Assembly (NCBI GenBank): GCA_002083435.1
Contig: LWDJ01000019.1
Span: forward strand, 1-64,000
Reading direction: 5' to 3'
DNA: 64,000 nucleotides
Source of the DNA: Proteobacteria bacterium SG_bin6
GTDB lineage: Bacteria; Pseudomonadota; Alphaproteobacteria; Sphingomonadales; Sphingomonadaceae
Made by a program: the position numbers and the translations under genes. Below are positions 8,774 to 17,598 of the stretch, one piece after another. The stretch's first letter is position 1, and each line of letters opens with the position of its first letter. The notes below the pieces were generated by a model. The model saw nothing but the letters and a program-made list of their open reading frames with translations, did no database searches and was not told where the DNA came from.

Positions 8774-11250
8774 GCCACCGCCCGCGCGCCTTGCGCGAGC
8801 AGCTGCTCGACGATCATCAGCCCGACATCGTTCTGCCACAGCCACAGCCCGTTGGCCTGACCGCGGAAGCTCTTCTCGCCGCCCAATTTGCCCCAAGGGA
8901 CGAAGCCCGCGGCAAGGCCGATGCCATAGACGCCCGGCACCGGCGTGCCGTCCGCCGCCATCACCCGGCAATGCGGATCGACCATCGGCGCGCCGCCATC
9001 GGCCGCGAGCCGGATCGGGCGGCCGGCATAATCGCTCAGCGGCAGCGCATGGGGGCGATAGCCGAGCGCGCCGACCACCAGATCGGCCTCGCGCAGAACG
9101 GCTTGCGCGCCGGCCTCGTCGGCGTCGATACGGTGCAACGCGACGCGCGGATCGGGCACCCGCCCGCCAATGCCGAGCATCCGCAGCACCAGCTCGCGCG
9201 CTTCCAGCCGGAAGCCCGCCAGGCGATAGACGAAGCCCGAGACCGGGCAGATATCGTCCGGGCCGAAATCGCTGAAGCCATCGGCGTGCGCCGCCTCGGC
9301 GCTGTGATAAAAGGGCCGCAGCGGCCGGCGGTGGAGCAAGGTGATCGCGCCGGCGCCGAACGGCAGCGCGGGAATCGTCTTCAACAGCAGCGCGACCGTC
9401 GCGAGCGCGCTGGTCGAGCCGCCGACCACCGCCACCTTGGGCGCGCGCTTGGCCGACAGGCGATCAACGAGCTTCGCCATGCCGCCCAGCGCCAGCACCT
9501 CGTCCGACGTGACCAGCCGCTCGCCCGCGAGCGCGGCGAGCGGCGCGCCGGCGACGCTCGCGCGCGCGATCGGCTCGATCGGCTGATGGCCGCCGGTCGC
9601 GATGACCAGATTATCGGTCAGCTGATCGAATTCGCGCCCGCTCGCACGCGCGCGCAGCCTGACGCGCCAGGGGCCTTCGGGCGTGCGTTCGGCGCCAAGC
9701 ACTTCATGCCCGGTCAGCACCGCGCCACCATGCTGCTCGACCAGCCCCGCGAGCCGCTCGCCGGTCACCCGCAACAGCGGGCCGACATCGACCAAGGGCA
9801 CGCCGAGCGCATCGGTGAAATTGCCCACGGTGCGCGCCGCCGGATGATCGGCGAGCGCGGCGAGCGCGGGTTCGGCATTGTCCTTCACCGCCGTCAGGAA
9901 TGTCTGGGCCGTGCTGTCGGACGTGATCGCGTAATCGCCCAACCGCCCGCGCCCGACCGCGTCGTCGCGATCGACCAGCACCAGCCCTTGCGCCAGTCGC
10001 GGCAGCAGCCCGTGCTTGGCGGCGGCGGTGAGCATCGCGGTGCCCGCCGGCCCCGCACCCACCACCAGCGTGCGCGCGATCGCGAAGCGCCGCGCGCGCG
10101 CCGGGAATCGTGTCACCTTGGGGGTCGCGGTGCAGGCGGCGCGGAAGCGTTCGGCGATCGCCCGCGCGTCGTCCGGCGTCATCGCATCGGTGATCGGCAG
10201 CGAGACGGCGCGCGCGGCGATGCGATCGGCGACCGGGGTCGGCTCGATCAACGCGCTCGCCTTGAAGAAGGGCTGTTCGGCGAGGTGCGGGCTGAAATAT
10301 TGCCCCGCCTGCACCCCGGCCTCGGCCAGCGCGGCGAGCACCAGCGGACGGCGGCGCGCGGCGGCCTCCGGCAACAGCACCGGCATGAATTGTGGCGCGC
10401 GCCGGCTCCCCCGCGGCGCCTGGAGCGTGAAATCGGCCAGTTCCTCGCGATACGCCGCCTCGATCGCGGCGCGATTTTCGGCGACTCCGTCAAACTCGGC
10501 GAGCTTCAGCCGCGCGGTGAGCGCGAGCAGTTCGGGAAGCTTGGCATTCAGCCCCGGCATCGCCGCGCTGCGGCTGCCGGCGAAGCCGAAATTGGCCATC
10601 GCGCGCAGCGCCTCGATCAGCGCGGCGTTGCCCGAATGGATCAGCCCGCCTTCGGCGACCGCGAAGGTCTTGGTCGCGTGCATCGAATGGACCACCGCGA
10701 AGGGCGCGTCCGCCCCGAAACCCGCGCCGTTTGCGTCGAGCGTCCCAAGCGAGGCGGCGGCATCGACCACCACGCCGATGTTGCGCGCCTGGAGCGCGGC
10801 GTAGCGATCGAGGTCGAACGCGGTGCCAAAGGTCGCATAGGGCACCACCACCGCGATGCGGCGGCCATAATGCGCGATCAGCCGTTCTTCCTCGGCGGCG
10901 CTCGCGGTCCAGTCATCGGGATCGATGTCGCAGATCAGCGGGGTCAACCCCGCCCACAGCGCGGCATGGGCGGTCGCGGCGAAGGTGAAGCTTGGCATCA
11001 ACGCGAGCGCGCCGGGCTCCGGCAACCAGCCAGCCGCCTGGCGAATCGCGATCATCAGCCCCAGGGTCGCGTTGGCGACGGCAAGGCTCGCGCCCCACCC
11101 GCCGAACAGCCGCTCGGTCGCCTCGGCCTCGAACGCCTGCACCTCGGGCCCGTTGTTGCTGAACTGGCCCGACGCTTCGAGCCGCGCGAGCGCCTCAGGG
11201 TGTGCGCTCAACCGTGGCGGGCGGGGCGCGATCAGCGGATAGTGACGCAT
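8770..11250 (-). CDS. DegT/DnrJ-type aminotransferase fused to FAD-dependent oxidoreductase
   Basis: A fusion of 826 residues. Residues 1 to about 375 form a PLP-dependent aminotransferase of the DegT/DnrJ/EryC1/StrS group: FSNNGPEVQAFE (30-41), MPSFTFAATAHA (85-96), the acidic VVDAAASLG (161-169), and the PLP lysine in HATKTFAVAEGG (Lys194). From about 390 a flavoprotein follows, with the dinucleotide-binding TLVVGAGPAGTAM (GAGPAG 398-403), VIATGGHQP, a second Rossmann motif KVAVVGGSTSALA and a terminal GVYGIGLA. The order resembles SidA/IucD-type N-hydroxylases only loosely. Such aminotransferases usually make amino sugars, so oxidation of an amino product is a reasonable but unproven idea. 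The glycosyltransferase gene overlaps its stop. Confidence 0.85.
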   Translation of the reverse strand: MRHYPLIAPRPPRLSAHPEALARLEASGQFSNNGPEVQAFEAEATERLFGGWGASLAVANATLGLMIAIRQAAGWLPEPGALALMPSFTFAATAHAALWAGLTPLICDIDPDDWTASAAEEERLIAHYGRRIAVVVPYATFGTAFDLDRYAALQARNIGVVVDAAASLGTLDANGAGFGADAPFAVVHSMHATKTFAVAEGGLIHSGNAALIEALRAMANFGFAGSRSAAMPGLNAKLPELLALTARLKLAEFDGVAENRAAIEAAYREELADFTLQAPRGSRRAPQFMPVLLPEAAARRRPLVLAALAEAGVQAGQYFSPHLAEQPFFKASALIEPTPVADRIAARAVSLPITDAMTPDDARAIAERFRAACTATPKVTRFPARARRFAIARTLVVGAGPAGTAMLTAAAKHGLLPRLAQGLVLVDRDDAVGRGRLGDYAITSDSTAQTFLTAVKDNAEPALAALADHPAARTVGNFTDALGVPLVDVGPLLRVTGERLAGLVEQHGGAVLTGHEVLGAERTPEGPWRVRLRARASGREFDQLTDNLVIATGGHQPIEPIARASVAGAPLAALAGERLVTSDEVLALGGMAKLVDRLSAKRAPKVAVVGGSTSALATVALLLKTIPALPFGAGAITLLHRRPLRPFYHSAEAAHADGFSDFGPDDICPVSGFVYRLAGFRLEARELVLRMLGIGGRVPDPRVALHRIDADEAGAQAVLREADLVVGALGYRPHALPLSDYAGRPIRLAADGGAPMVDPHCRVMAADGTPVPGVYGIGLAAGFVPWGKLGGEKSFRGQANGLWLWQNDVGLMIVEQLLAQGARAVA

Positions 11251-11364
11251 GCATAGCCTCCTGGAGCCTGAGGCTTAGGCGGCGGCCCGCTAAGATCGGG
11301 TTAGTGCCGGGGGTGATGTGAGATTGTGGTTTACCAACGATTGGCCCGTGGTGCTGGCGTTTTG

Positions 11365-11561
11365 GTTCACGCGGAGGCGCGGCGATCGCGGAGGAAGAAA
11401 GGAGGATTTGGTTCGCGCAGAAGCGCAGAAGCGCAGAGGGGGCGCGGTGCCAAGAGTCAGCGCGTAGCGCCGTTCATCGACGTGATTGAGGCGCCTTTGG
11501 CGCGAAGGAAATGGGCGAGGCTCTCGGCGCTCCCTCTGCGCCTCTGCGTCTCCGCGTGAAC
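11365..11561. repeat. intergenic repeat, two direct and one inverted copy
   Basis: Three related 30-base units lie in the 331-base gap between the fusion gene and the DUF2332 gene: 11365-11394 (begins GTTCACGCGGAGGCGC), 11411-11440 (begins GTTCGCGCAGAAGCGC) and, on the minus strand, 11532-11561 (begins GTTCACGCGGAGACGC). The outer copies are inverted and could form a large stem. No gene was seen in this gap. A diverged pair of the same kind lies at 25276-25510. Confidence 0.75.
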
Positions 11562-11581
11562 TAAATACGTCGGCGCGAGGG

Positions 11582-12676
11582 TCAAAGCTCGATCACCGCC
11601 CCCGCTGGCACACCCGGGCCGGTCGGCACCGGGACGCCCGGTTCGATCCACGCTGCATGGGCATGGCTATGCGCAATCACCTCGCGTTCGCCGGACCCCG
11701 GCCAGCTACGCACCGAAAGCAACATATGCGCGAACGCCCGGTTGGGCTCCATCGCCACCCAGGCGAGCGGCCGCTCGGCGGTCGCGCGTGCCCCTGCCGC
11801 CGCCATCGCCCGGCGGATACGCTCGGCGACGGGCTCGGGCAGATATTGCCAGACGACCGAGTGCATCAGCACCCGCGTGACGCCGTCCGTCTGCGGCTCG
11901 ACAAGGCGCGCCTCGAGCCAGTCGGCGGCGTCGGCATGGGTAAGGTCGACCGGCTTCGCGCGCACCATCTCGATCGCCCGCGCCAGCCGCGCGCCCCGCT
12001 CGGGCGTCTCGGCCCAGACATAGGCGGCGAGCCGCGCCGCGACTTGGGGATCGGTCACGTCGAGCGGGTTGACGTCACAGCCGCGCGTCGAGACGATCTC
12101 GACCGCCTGCGGCTCGGGCGGCGGCCCGCGCCAGTCGGGGGCGATCGTCACCGCGCTGTCCGCTGGCCCAACCGCCACCCCACCGAGCACGAAGCGGTAG
12201 CGATCGATCAGCAGGTTGAGCCCGCCGCTCGACCCAATCTCCAGCACCTCCAGCCGACGGCTGCAGTGCCGGGCGACCGCCATCAGTCCGAGCATCAGCG
12301 CCGCCGAGCGGCCGGGTTCGTTGGTTTGCGGCGGCCCGTCCAGCCAGGGATCGAGCGCGGCGTGATGCGCCACGCACACCCCGTTCACCACGGCGGCGAT
12401 GTCGGCTTCATCCGTGATCGCGCCCGCGAACACCCGCGCCAGCTCCCAATCGGCGCCCGCCCTCACCAGGGCGTGCAGTCCGCCGATGAAGCGCAAGGGG
12501 AGCGCGTCCTTGGTCGGCTCGCCGGGCCAATCGAGAATACGCCGCCCGATCGCGCTATCGCGCGTCAGCCCGCGCTCGATCGCCGTGCACAGCCGCGCAT
12601 AGATCGGCGCGTCCATCGTGCGGCAATAATATTCCTGGATCGCGAAGGCCCCGCGATTATTGGCTTCGTCCGCCAT
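11582..12676 (-). CDS. DUF2332 family protein
   Basis: A 364-residue protein matching the DUF2332 family, a group with a methyltransferase-like fold and no assigned substrate. Visible landmarks are the N-terminal CRTMDAPIYARLC, NEPGRSAALMLGL, the glycine-rich LEVLEIGSSGGLNLLIDRY (resembling a SAM-binding motif I), and the acidic/aromatic VLMHSVVWQYLP. The ATG at 12676 leads straight into family sequence. It is monocistronic and divergent from hisG, 62 bases apart, with no functional link evident. Function unknown. Confidence 0.82.
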   Translation of the reverse strand: MADEANNRGAFAIQEYYCRTMDAPIYARLCTAIERGLTRDSAIGRRILDWPGEPTKDALPLRFIGGLHALVRAGADWELARVFAGAITDEADIAAVVNGVCVAHHAALDPWLDGPPQTNEPGRSAALMLGLMAVARHCSRRLEVLEIGSSGGLNLLIDRYRFVLGGVAVGPADSAVTIAPDWRGPPPEPQAVEIVSTRGCDVNPLDVTDPQVAARLAAYVWAETPERGARLARAIEMVRAKPVDLTHADAADWLEARLVEPQTDGVTRVLMHSVVWQYLPEPVAERIRRAMAAAGARATAERPLAWVAMEPNRAFAHMLLSVRSWPGSGEREVIAHSHAHAAWIEPGVPVPTGPGVPAGAVIEL

Positions 12677-12738
12677 GGCACCTTCCCTTCGCGCTCAGGT
12701 TGCACCCGCTCGGCCCGCTAAGTAAAGCGGCGCCTTCC

Positions 12739-13386
12739 ATGACCGAGCCGCTGATCCTCGCCGTCCCCAAGGGCCGCATCCTCGCCGAAGCCGTGCCGCT
12801 GCTGGCCCGCGCCGGGATCGAGCCCGAGCCCGCCTTCAGCGACGAAGCCTCACGCGCGCTGCGCTTCAAGACGAACATCGCCGGCATCGAGCTGATCCGC
12901 GTGCGCGCCTTCGATGTCGCGACCTTCGTCGCGCATGGCGCGGCGCAAATCGGGATCGTCGGCTCGGACGTGCTGCTCGAATTCGCTTATCCCGAGCTGT
13001 ACGCGCCGGTCGATCTGGGGATCGGCCCGTGCCGGCTTTCGGTCGCCGAGCCCGCCGCGCTGGCCGCGACCGATGATCCGCGCGGCTGGAGCCACGTGCG
13101 CATCGCGACCAAATATCCGCACGTCACCAAGGCGCATTTCGCGGCGCGTGGCGTGCAGGCGGAGTGCGTCAAGCTCAACGGCGCGATGGAGCTGGCGCCG
13201 GTGCTCGGCCTCGCGCCACGCATCGTCGATCTGGTGAGTTCGGGGCGGACGCTCAAGGAGAACGGGCTGGTCGAGGTGGAAGTGATCGCCGAGGTCACCA
13301 GTCGCCTGATCGTCAACCGCGCCGCCTTCAAGACCCGCGCCGAGCTGGTGCCGCTGGTCGAGGCATTTCGCGGGGCGGTGGCGTGA
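12739..13386 (+). CDS. hisG: ATP phosphoribosyltransferase, short form
   Basis: Catalyses the first step of histidine synthesis, joining ATP and PRPP. At 215 residues it is the short HisG form, which lacks the C-terminal regulatory domain and in other bacteria needs HisZ as a regulatory subunit; no hisZ is in this window. Seen: LILAVPKGRILAEAVPLL (4-21), GIVGSDVLLE, ATKYPHVTKAHF and the PRPP-binding loop IVDLVSSGRTLKENGL. The ATG at 12739 is the first start giving the conserved N-terminus; the frame opens 39 bases earlier. hisD follows after a 208-base gap filled by a palindromic element. Confidence 0.95.
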   Translation: MTEPLILAVPKGRILAEAVPLLARAGIEPEPAFSDEASRALRFKTNIAGIELIRVRAFDVATFVAHGAAQIGIVGSDVLLEFAYPELYAPVDLGIGPCRLSVAEPAALAATDDPRGWSHVRIATKYPHVTKAHFAARGVQAECVKLNGAMELAPVLGLAPRIVDLVSSGRTLKENGLVEVEVIAEVTSRLIVNRAAFKTRAELVPLVEAFRGAVA

Positions 13387-13397
13387 TATTGGCAACT

Positions 13398-13583
13398 AAA
13401 TCCTCCCCGTTCACGGGGAGGTGGCAGTCGCGGCAGCGACTGACGGAGGGGGGCTTGCTCGGTGCCCGCCCCCTCCACCATCGCTGCGCGATGGTCCCGT
13501 TTCGGGTTGACCGTGCCCCGCACGGTCAAGGATCGTCCGGGGGACGATCCGACCCGAAACGCCCCATGAACGGGGAGGATTTT
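13398..13583. repeat. multi-hairpin palindromic element between hisG and hisD
   Basis: Terminal inverted repeats AAATCCTCCCCGTTCA (13398-13413) and its complement (13568-13583) bracket the element. Inside are a hairpin CCTCCCC/GGGGAGG (13402-13421), CCATCGCTGCGCGATGG (13478-13494) and a three-way junction: GTTTCGGGT (13499-13507) pairs with ACCCGAAAC (13552-13560), enclosing stems TTGACCGTG/CACGGTCAA and GGATCGTCC/GGACGATCC. It fills the gap and holds no gene. Confidence 0.85.
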
Positions 13584-13594
13584 CAGGAAGTGCC

Positions 13595-14884
13595 ATGATC
13601 CACCTCACCACCACCGACCCCGATTTCGCCACACGCTTCGCCGCGCTCGTGAACGCCCGGCGCGAGGCGGACGCCGATGTCTCGCGCGATGTCGCCGCGA
13701 TCATCGCCCGCGTCCGCGCCGAAGGCGATGCCGCGCTCCACGCGCTCACCGCGCAGTTCGATGGTCACGACCTTGATGAGACCGGCTGGCGGATCGACCC
13801 AGCCGACTGGCGCGCCGCCTATGAAGGGCTCGCCCCCGAATTGCGCGACGCGCTCGATCTCGCCGCCACGCGCATCCGCGCTTATCACGCACGCCAGCGG
13901 CCCGAAGACGCGACCTATGAAGAGCCAGGCATCCGGCTCGGCGCGCGCTGGCGGCCGGTCGATGCGGCGGGCGTCTATGTACCCGGCGGGCGCGCGGCTT
14001 ATCCCAGCTCGGTGCTGATGAACGCGCTTCCCGCCAAGGTCGCAGGCGTCGAGCGGCTGGTGATGGTGACGCCCACGCCGCGCGGCGAAGTGGACCCGCT
14101 GGTGCTCGCCGCCGCATATGTCGCGGGCGTGGACGAGCTGTGGCGGGTGGGCGGCGCGCAGGCGATCGCCGCGCTCGCCTTCGGCACCGAGCGGCTCCGC
14201 CCTGTCGACGTCATCACCGGCCCCGGCAACGCCTGGGTGGCGGAGGCCAAGCGCCAGCTTTACGGCGTCGTCGGGATCGACATGGTCGCGGGGCCGAGCG
14301 AGATCGTCGTGGTGGCGGACGGCGCCAACGATCCCGTCCTCACCGCCGCCGACCTGCTGAGCCAGGCCGAGCACGACCCCACCAGCCAATCGATCCTGTT
14401 CACCGACGATGCCGCTTTCGGCGTGGCGGTCGCGGCGCAGGTGGAGGCACATCTGGCGACGCTCGCGACGCAGGCCGTGGCGCGCGCCTCCTGGGAAGCC
14501 AATGGCGCGATCATCGTCGCGCCGCTCGCCGAGGTGCCGCCCTTGGTCGATGCGCTCGCCCCCGAACATCTCCAGCTCGCGGTCGCGGAGCCCGAGGCGC
14601 TGTTCGACCGGGTGCGCCATGCCGGCTCGGTCTTCCTGGGCCGCCACACGCCCGAGGCGATCGGCGATTATGTCGCCGGGCCCAATCATGTGCTCCCCAC
14701 CGGCCGCCGCGCACGCTTTTCGAGCGGGCTGTCGGTGCTCGATTTCATGAAGCGCACCAGCTTCCTGTCACTGGAACGCGAGGGCCTCGCCGAGATCGGC
14801 CCGGCGGCGGTGGCGTTGGCCGAAGCCGAGGGGCTGCCGGCGCACGCGCGATCGGTCGCGCTGCGGCTTAATCGGCGGGGGTGA
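13595..14884 (+). CDS. hisD: histidinol dehydrogenase
   Basis: Performs the last two steps of histidine synthesis, oxidising L-histidinol to L-histidine with two NAD+ and a catalytic zinc. The 429-residue product is of normal length and has the family signatures AGVYVPGGRAAYPSSVLMNA, RVGGAQAIAALAFGT, VDVITGPGNAWVAEAKR, DMVAGPSEIVVVAD, LLSQAEHDP and the C-terminal EHLQLAV...AGSVFLG...GPNHVLPT. The ATG at 13595 is directly followed by conserved sequence. It lies on the hisG strand behind the palindromic element and may be read from the same transcript. It converges on the acyl-CoA ligase gene. Confidence 0.97.
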   Translation: MIHLTTTDPDFATRFAALVNARREADADVSRDVAAIIARVRAEGDAALHALTAQFDGHDLDETGWRIDPADWRAAYEGLAPELRDALDLAATRIRAYHARQRPEDATYEEPGIRLGARWRPVDAAGVYVPGGRAAYPSSVLMNALPAKVAGVERLVMVTPTPRGEVDPLVLAAAYVAGVDELWRVGGAQAIAALAFGTERLRPVDVITGPGNAWVAEAKRQLYGVVGIDMVAGPSEIVVVADGANDPVLTAADLLSQAEHDPTSQSILFTDDAAFGVAVAAQVEAHLATLATQAVARASWEANGAIIVAPLAEVPPLVDALAPEHLQLAVAEPEALFDRVRHAGSVFLGRHTPEAIGDYVAGPNHVLPTGRRARFSSGLSVLDFMKRTSFLSLEREGLAEIGPAAVALAEAEGLPAHARSVALRLNRRG

Positions 14885-14911
14885 GGGGGGCGATTTCTCC
14901 AGATCGGGACT

Positions 14912-16618
14912 CTACGCCACCGCCCGCTCGGCCCAGCGCTCGCGAAATTCGACCTTGAGCGCCACCTTGTCGATCTTCTCGGTGCCCAGCCGGGGCAGCG
15001 GCCCCTCGGCGAGCCAGATCTTCGCCGGCACCTTGAACTTGGCGATGCGCGCCTCGAGGAAATCGCACAGGGCCTCGGCGTCCATCACCTCGCCGGCGCG
15101 GATCAGCACCACCGCGCCGGGCACTTCGCCATAGCGCTCGTCCGGCAGGCCGAACACCGCGCATTCGGCGACTGCCGGGTTCTCGTAGAGCGCGGCCTCC
15201 ACTTCCTGGCACGAGATATTCTCGCCGCCGCGAATGATGATGTCCTTCTTGCGATCGACGATGAACAGATAGCCGTCCTCGTCGAGATAGCCGATGTCGC
15301 CCGTCAGGAAGAAACCGTCCGCGGTGAAGGCGGCGGCGGTCGCCTGCGGGTTGTTCCAATAGCCGCGGAAGTTGCAGATCGAACGGATCGCGACCTCGCC
15401 GCGCGTTCCCGCCGGCACCGGCCGCTCATTGCCGTCGAGGATCGCCAGCTCGACCAAGGGGGGCGAGGCGCGGCCGGTCGAATTGGGCTTGGCGAGGTAG
15501 TTGTCGCGGAAATTGCCGCAGCCGACGCCGTTGGTCTCGGTAAGGCCGTAGCCGATCAGCGGCTTGGCCCCGCCCATCTCCTCGTTCAGGCGCCGCACAT
15601 GCTCAACCGGACGCGGCGCGCCCCCGGCGGCGAAATCGGTGACGGTGGAGAGATCATAGCGCGCGCGATTGGGGTGGGTCAGAATCTCATAGCTCATCAG
15701 CGGTACACCGACGAAATAGGTCACCTTCTCGCGTTCGATCAGCCGCATCGCCTCCTCGGCATCCCATTTGGGCATAAGGACCAATTTCCGCCCCATCGCG
15801 AAGCTTTGCAGGAACACGGGGACTTCGGCGGTGACGTGGAACAGCGGAACGTTGAGCAGGGTCGCGTGCTCGGTAGGCGCGCTGCCGCCCTCTTGCGATA
15901 GGATCGCGAACATGGTGAGTGCGCTTGCCAGATAGTTGAACACCGCCTGCGTCACCGCGCGATGATCGCTATACGCGCCCTTGGAGCGGCCGGTGGAGCC
16001 GCTGGTGAACAGGATCGTCGCGAGATCGTCCGGCCCCAGCATCGGCAGCGTGGCGTCGTCGCGCCCGCGCGCGCTCACCTTGGCGAGCGCCTGGGCGAGC
16101 GGCAGGCGATCGTCGATCGCGACCACCTCGGCCCCGACGCCGGTCGCCTCGGCCAGGCGCTGCGCGCGGGGGGCGTCGGCGAAGACCCGCCGGCACTCGA
16201 CATCGGCCACCGCCTCGGCCAGCTCGCCCGCCTGCCACCAGCCGTTGAGCAGCGTCGCGACGCCGCCCGCCATCAGCACCCCCATATAGAGCGCGATCCA
16301 GCTCGGCGAATTGCGCATCGCGATGCCGACCCGGTCGCCCTTTGCGACCCCGAAGCCAGCGACCAGCGCGCGCGCGACACTCTGGGCGGTCGCGTACACC
16401 TCGGCGAAGCTCAGCCGCTCCTCGCCTGCCACCAGGAAGGTCTTGTCACCATGCTGCTGGCAGAAATGCGCGAAATAGTAAGAAAGCGCGGGCGGCGCTG
16501 TTGCAATCGCGGGATAATCGCGCCCGTCGCGCGTCACCGAAGTGAGCGGCATCTGACCACCTGGCGCGGTAAGCGCGGCGAGCACCGCATCCATGCGCTG
16601 GTCGAGCACTGACGGCAT
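14912..16618 (-). CDS. class I adenylate-forming enzyme (acyl-CoA ligase)
   Basis: Activates a carboxylic acid with ATP and transfers it to CoA. The 568-residue sequence has the AMP-binding P-loop ILFTSGSTGRSKGAYSDHRA (a normal A3 motif), PLFHVTAE, GYGLTETNGVG, the FLTGDIGYLDEDGYLFIVDRKKD motif region split by the hinge aspartate, and the C-terminal catalytic lysine in GTEKIDKVALK. It resembles medium/long-chain fatty-acid or aromatic acid CoA ligases; the substrate cannot be told. The ATG at 16618 is used, with GAGGAGAGAG just upstream. It stands alone, divergent from lgt, 65 bases apart. Confidence 0.9.
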   Translation of the reverse strand: MPSVLDQRMDAVLAALTAPGGQMPLTSVTRDGRDYPAIATAPPALSYYFAHFCQQHGDKTFLVAGEERLSFAEVYATAQSVARALVAGFGVAKGDRVGIAMRNSPSWIALYMGVLMAGGVATLLNGWWQAGELAEAVADVECRRVFADAPRAQRLAEATGVGAEVVAIDDRLPLAQALAKVSARGRDDATLPMLGPDDLATILFTSGSTGRSKGAYSDHRAVTQAVFNYLASALTMFAILSQEGGSAPTEHATLLNVPLFHVTAEVPVFLQSFAMGRKLVLMPKWDAEEAMRLIEREKVTYFVGVPLMSYEILTHPNRARYDLSTVTDFAAGGAPRPVEHVRRLNEEMGGAKPLIGYGLTETNGVGCGNFRDNYLAKPNSTGRASPPLVELAILDGNERPVPAGTRGEVAIRSICNFRGYWNNPQATAAAFTADGFFLTGDIGYLDEDGYLFIVDRKKDIIIRGGENISCQEVEAALYENPAVAECAVFGLPDERYGEVPGAVVLIRAGEVMDAEALCDFLEARIAKFKVPAKIWLAEGPLPRLGTEKIDKVALKVEFRERWAERAVA

Positions 16619-16683
16619 CACTCTCTCCTCTTGGTCTTATTCGTTGCGCCCCTTATGGAGGCGGCGCAGCCTGGGGAAAAGCC

Positions 16684-17598
16684 TTGATCCTGTCTCTCGT
16701 CGCCGCCGCCGACCGGCACCTGCGTTTCACCGATCTGGGCATCGATCCCGTCGCGATCCCGATCCGGCTGGGCAGCTTCGCGTTCGACATCAAATGGTAT
16801 TCGATCGCGTATATCGCTGGGATCCTCGTCGGCTATTGGTATCTGCTGAAGCTGATCGCGCAGCCCGGCGCGCCGATGGCGCGGCGCCACGCCGATGACC
16901 TCGTCTTTTATGCGACGATCGGGATCATCGCCGGCGGGCGATTGGGCTATGTGATCTTCTACGCGCCCGACATGTTCCTCGCGCCGCTCAAGATCCTGCG
17001 GTTGTGGGATGGCGGGATGAGCTTTCACGGTGGCGCGATCGGCACGTCGATCGGGATCATCCTCTTCGCCCGCGCGCACAAGCTCGATTGGCTGCGGGTG
17101 CATGATTATCTCAGCTGTTGCGTCCCCTTCGGCCTGTTCTTCGGCCGCATCGCCAATTTCGTGAATGGCGAGCTGTGGGGCAAGCCGACCCAGGTCGCCT
17201 GGGCGATCGTGTTCCCGCGCACCCCGGCGGACGTGCCGCGCCATCCGAGTCAGCTCTACGAGGCCGGGCTGGAGGGCATCGTGCTGTTCGCGCTGCTCTG
17301 GTGGGCGTTCTGGCGGACCAAGGCGCGCTATCAGCCGGGGCGGCTGACCGGGCTGTTCATGGGCGGCTATGGCGTCGCGCGCTTCATCGTCGAATTCTAC
17401 CGCGAGCCCGACGCCCAGTTCTACGATCCGAACAACACCTTTTACGGCCTGTACGATGTGCTGCTGGTGAAGAGCGGCGTGCATATGGGCCAATGGCTGT
17501 GCGTGCCGATGATCCTGGGCGGCGCTTATCTGATCGCCACCGCCAAGGGCCGGCGCCAGCGCGTCGAAAGCATCGCCGGGCAGCAGAGCGTCGCATGA
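16684..17598 (+). CDS. lgt: prolipoprotein diacylglyceryl transferase
   Basis: Inner-membrane enzyme that attaches diacylglycerol from phosphatidylglycerol to the lipobox cysteine of prolipoproteins. The 304-residue protein has multiple hydrophobic helices and the family landmarks IKWYSIAYIAGILVGYWY, GGRLGYVIFY, MSFHGGAIG (functionally important histidine), FFGRIANFVNGELWG (the Lgt signature) and HPSQLYEAGLEG. The start is a TTG at 16684; no ATG or GTG lies nearby in frame before the conserved part. First gene of a tightly overlapping four-gene operon: its stop overlaps the next ATG. Confidence 0.96.
   Translation: MILSLVAAADRHLRFTDLGIDPVAIPIRLGSFAFDIKWYSIAYIAGILVGYWYLLKLIAQPGAPMARRHADDLVFYATIGIIAGGRLGYVIFYAPDMFLAPLKILRLWDGGMSFHGGAIGTSIGIILFARAHKLDWLRVHDYLSCCVPFGLFFGRIANFVNGELWGKPTQVAWAIVFPRTPADVPRHPSQLYEAGLEGIVLFALLWWAFWRTKARYQPGRLTGLFMGGYGVARFIVEFYREPDAQFYDPNNTFYGLYDVLLVKSGVHMGQWLCVPMILGGAYLIATAKGRRQRVESIAGQQSVA

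Noticed and set aside
8791..11256. An 821-codon plus-strand open frame
   Set aside because: Antisense to the aminotransferase-flavoprotein fusion, without domains or a plausible start context.
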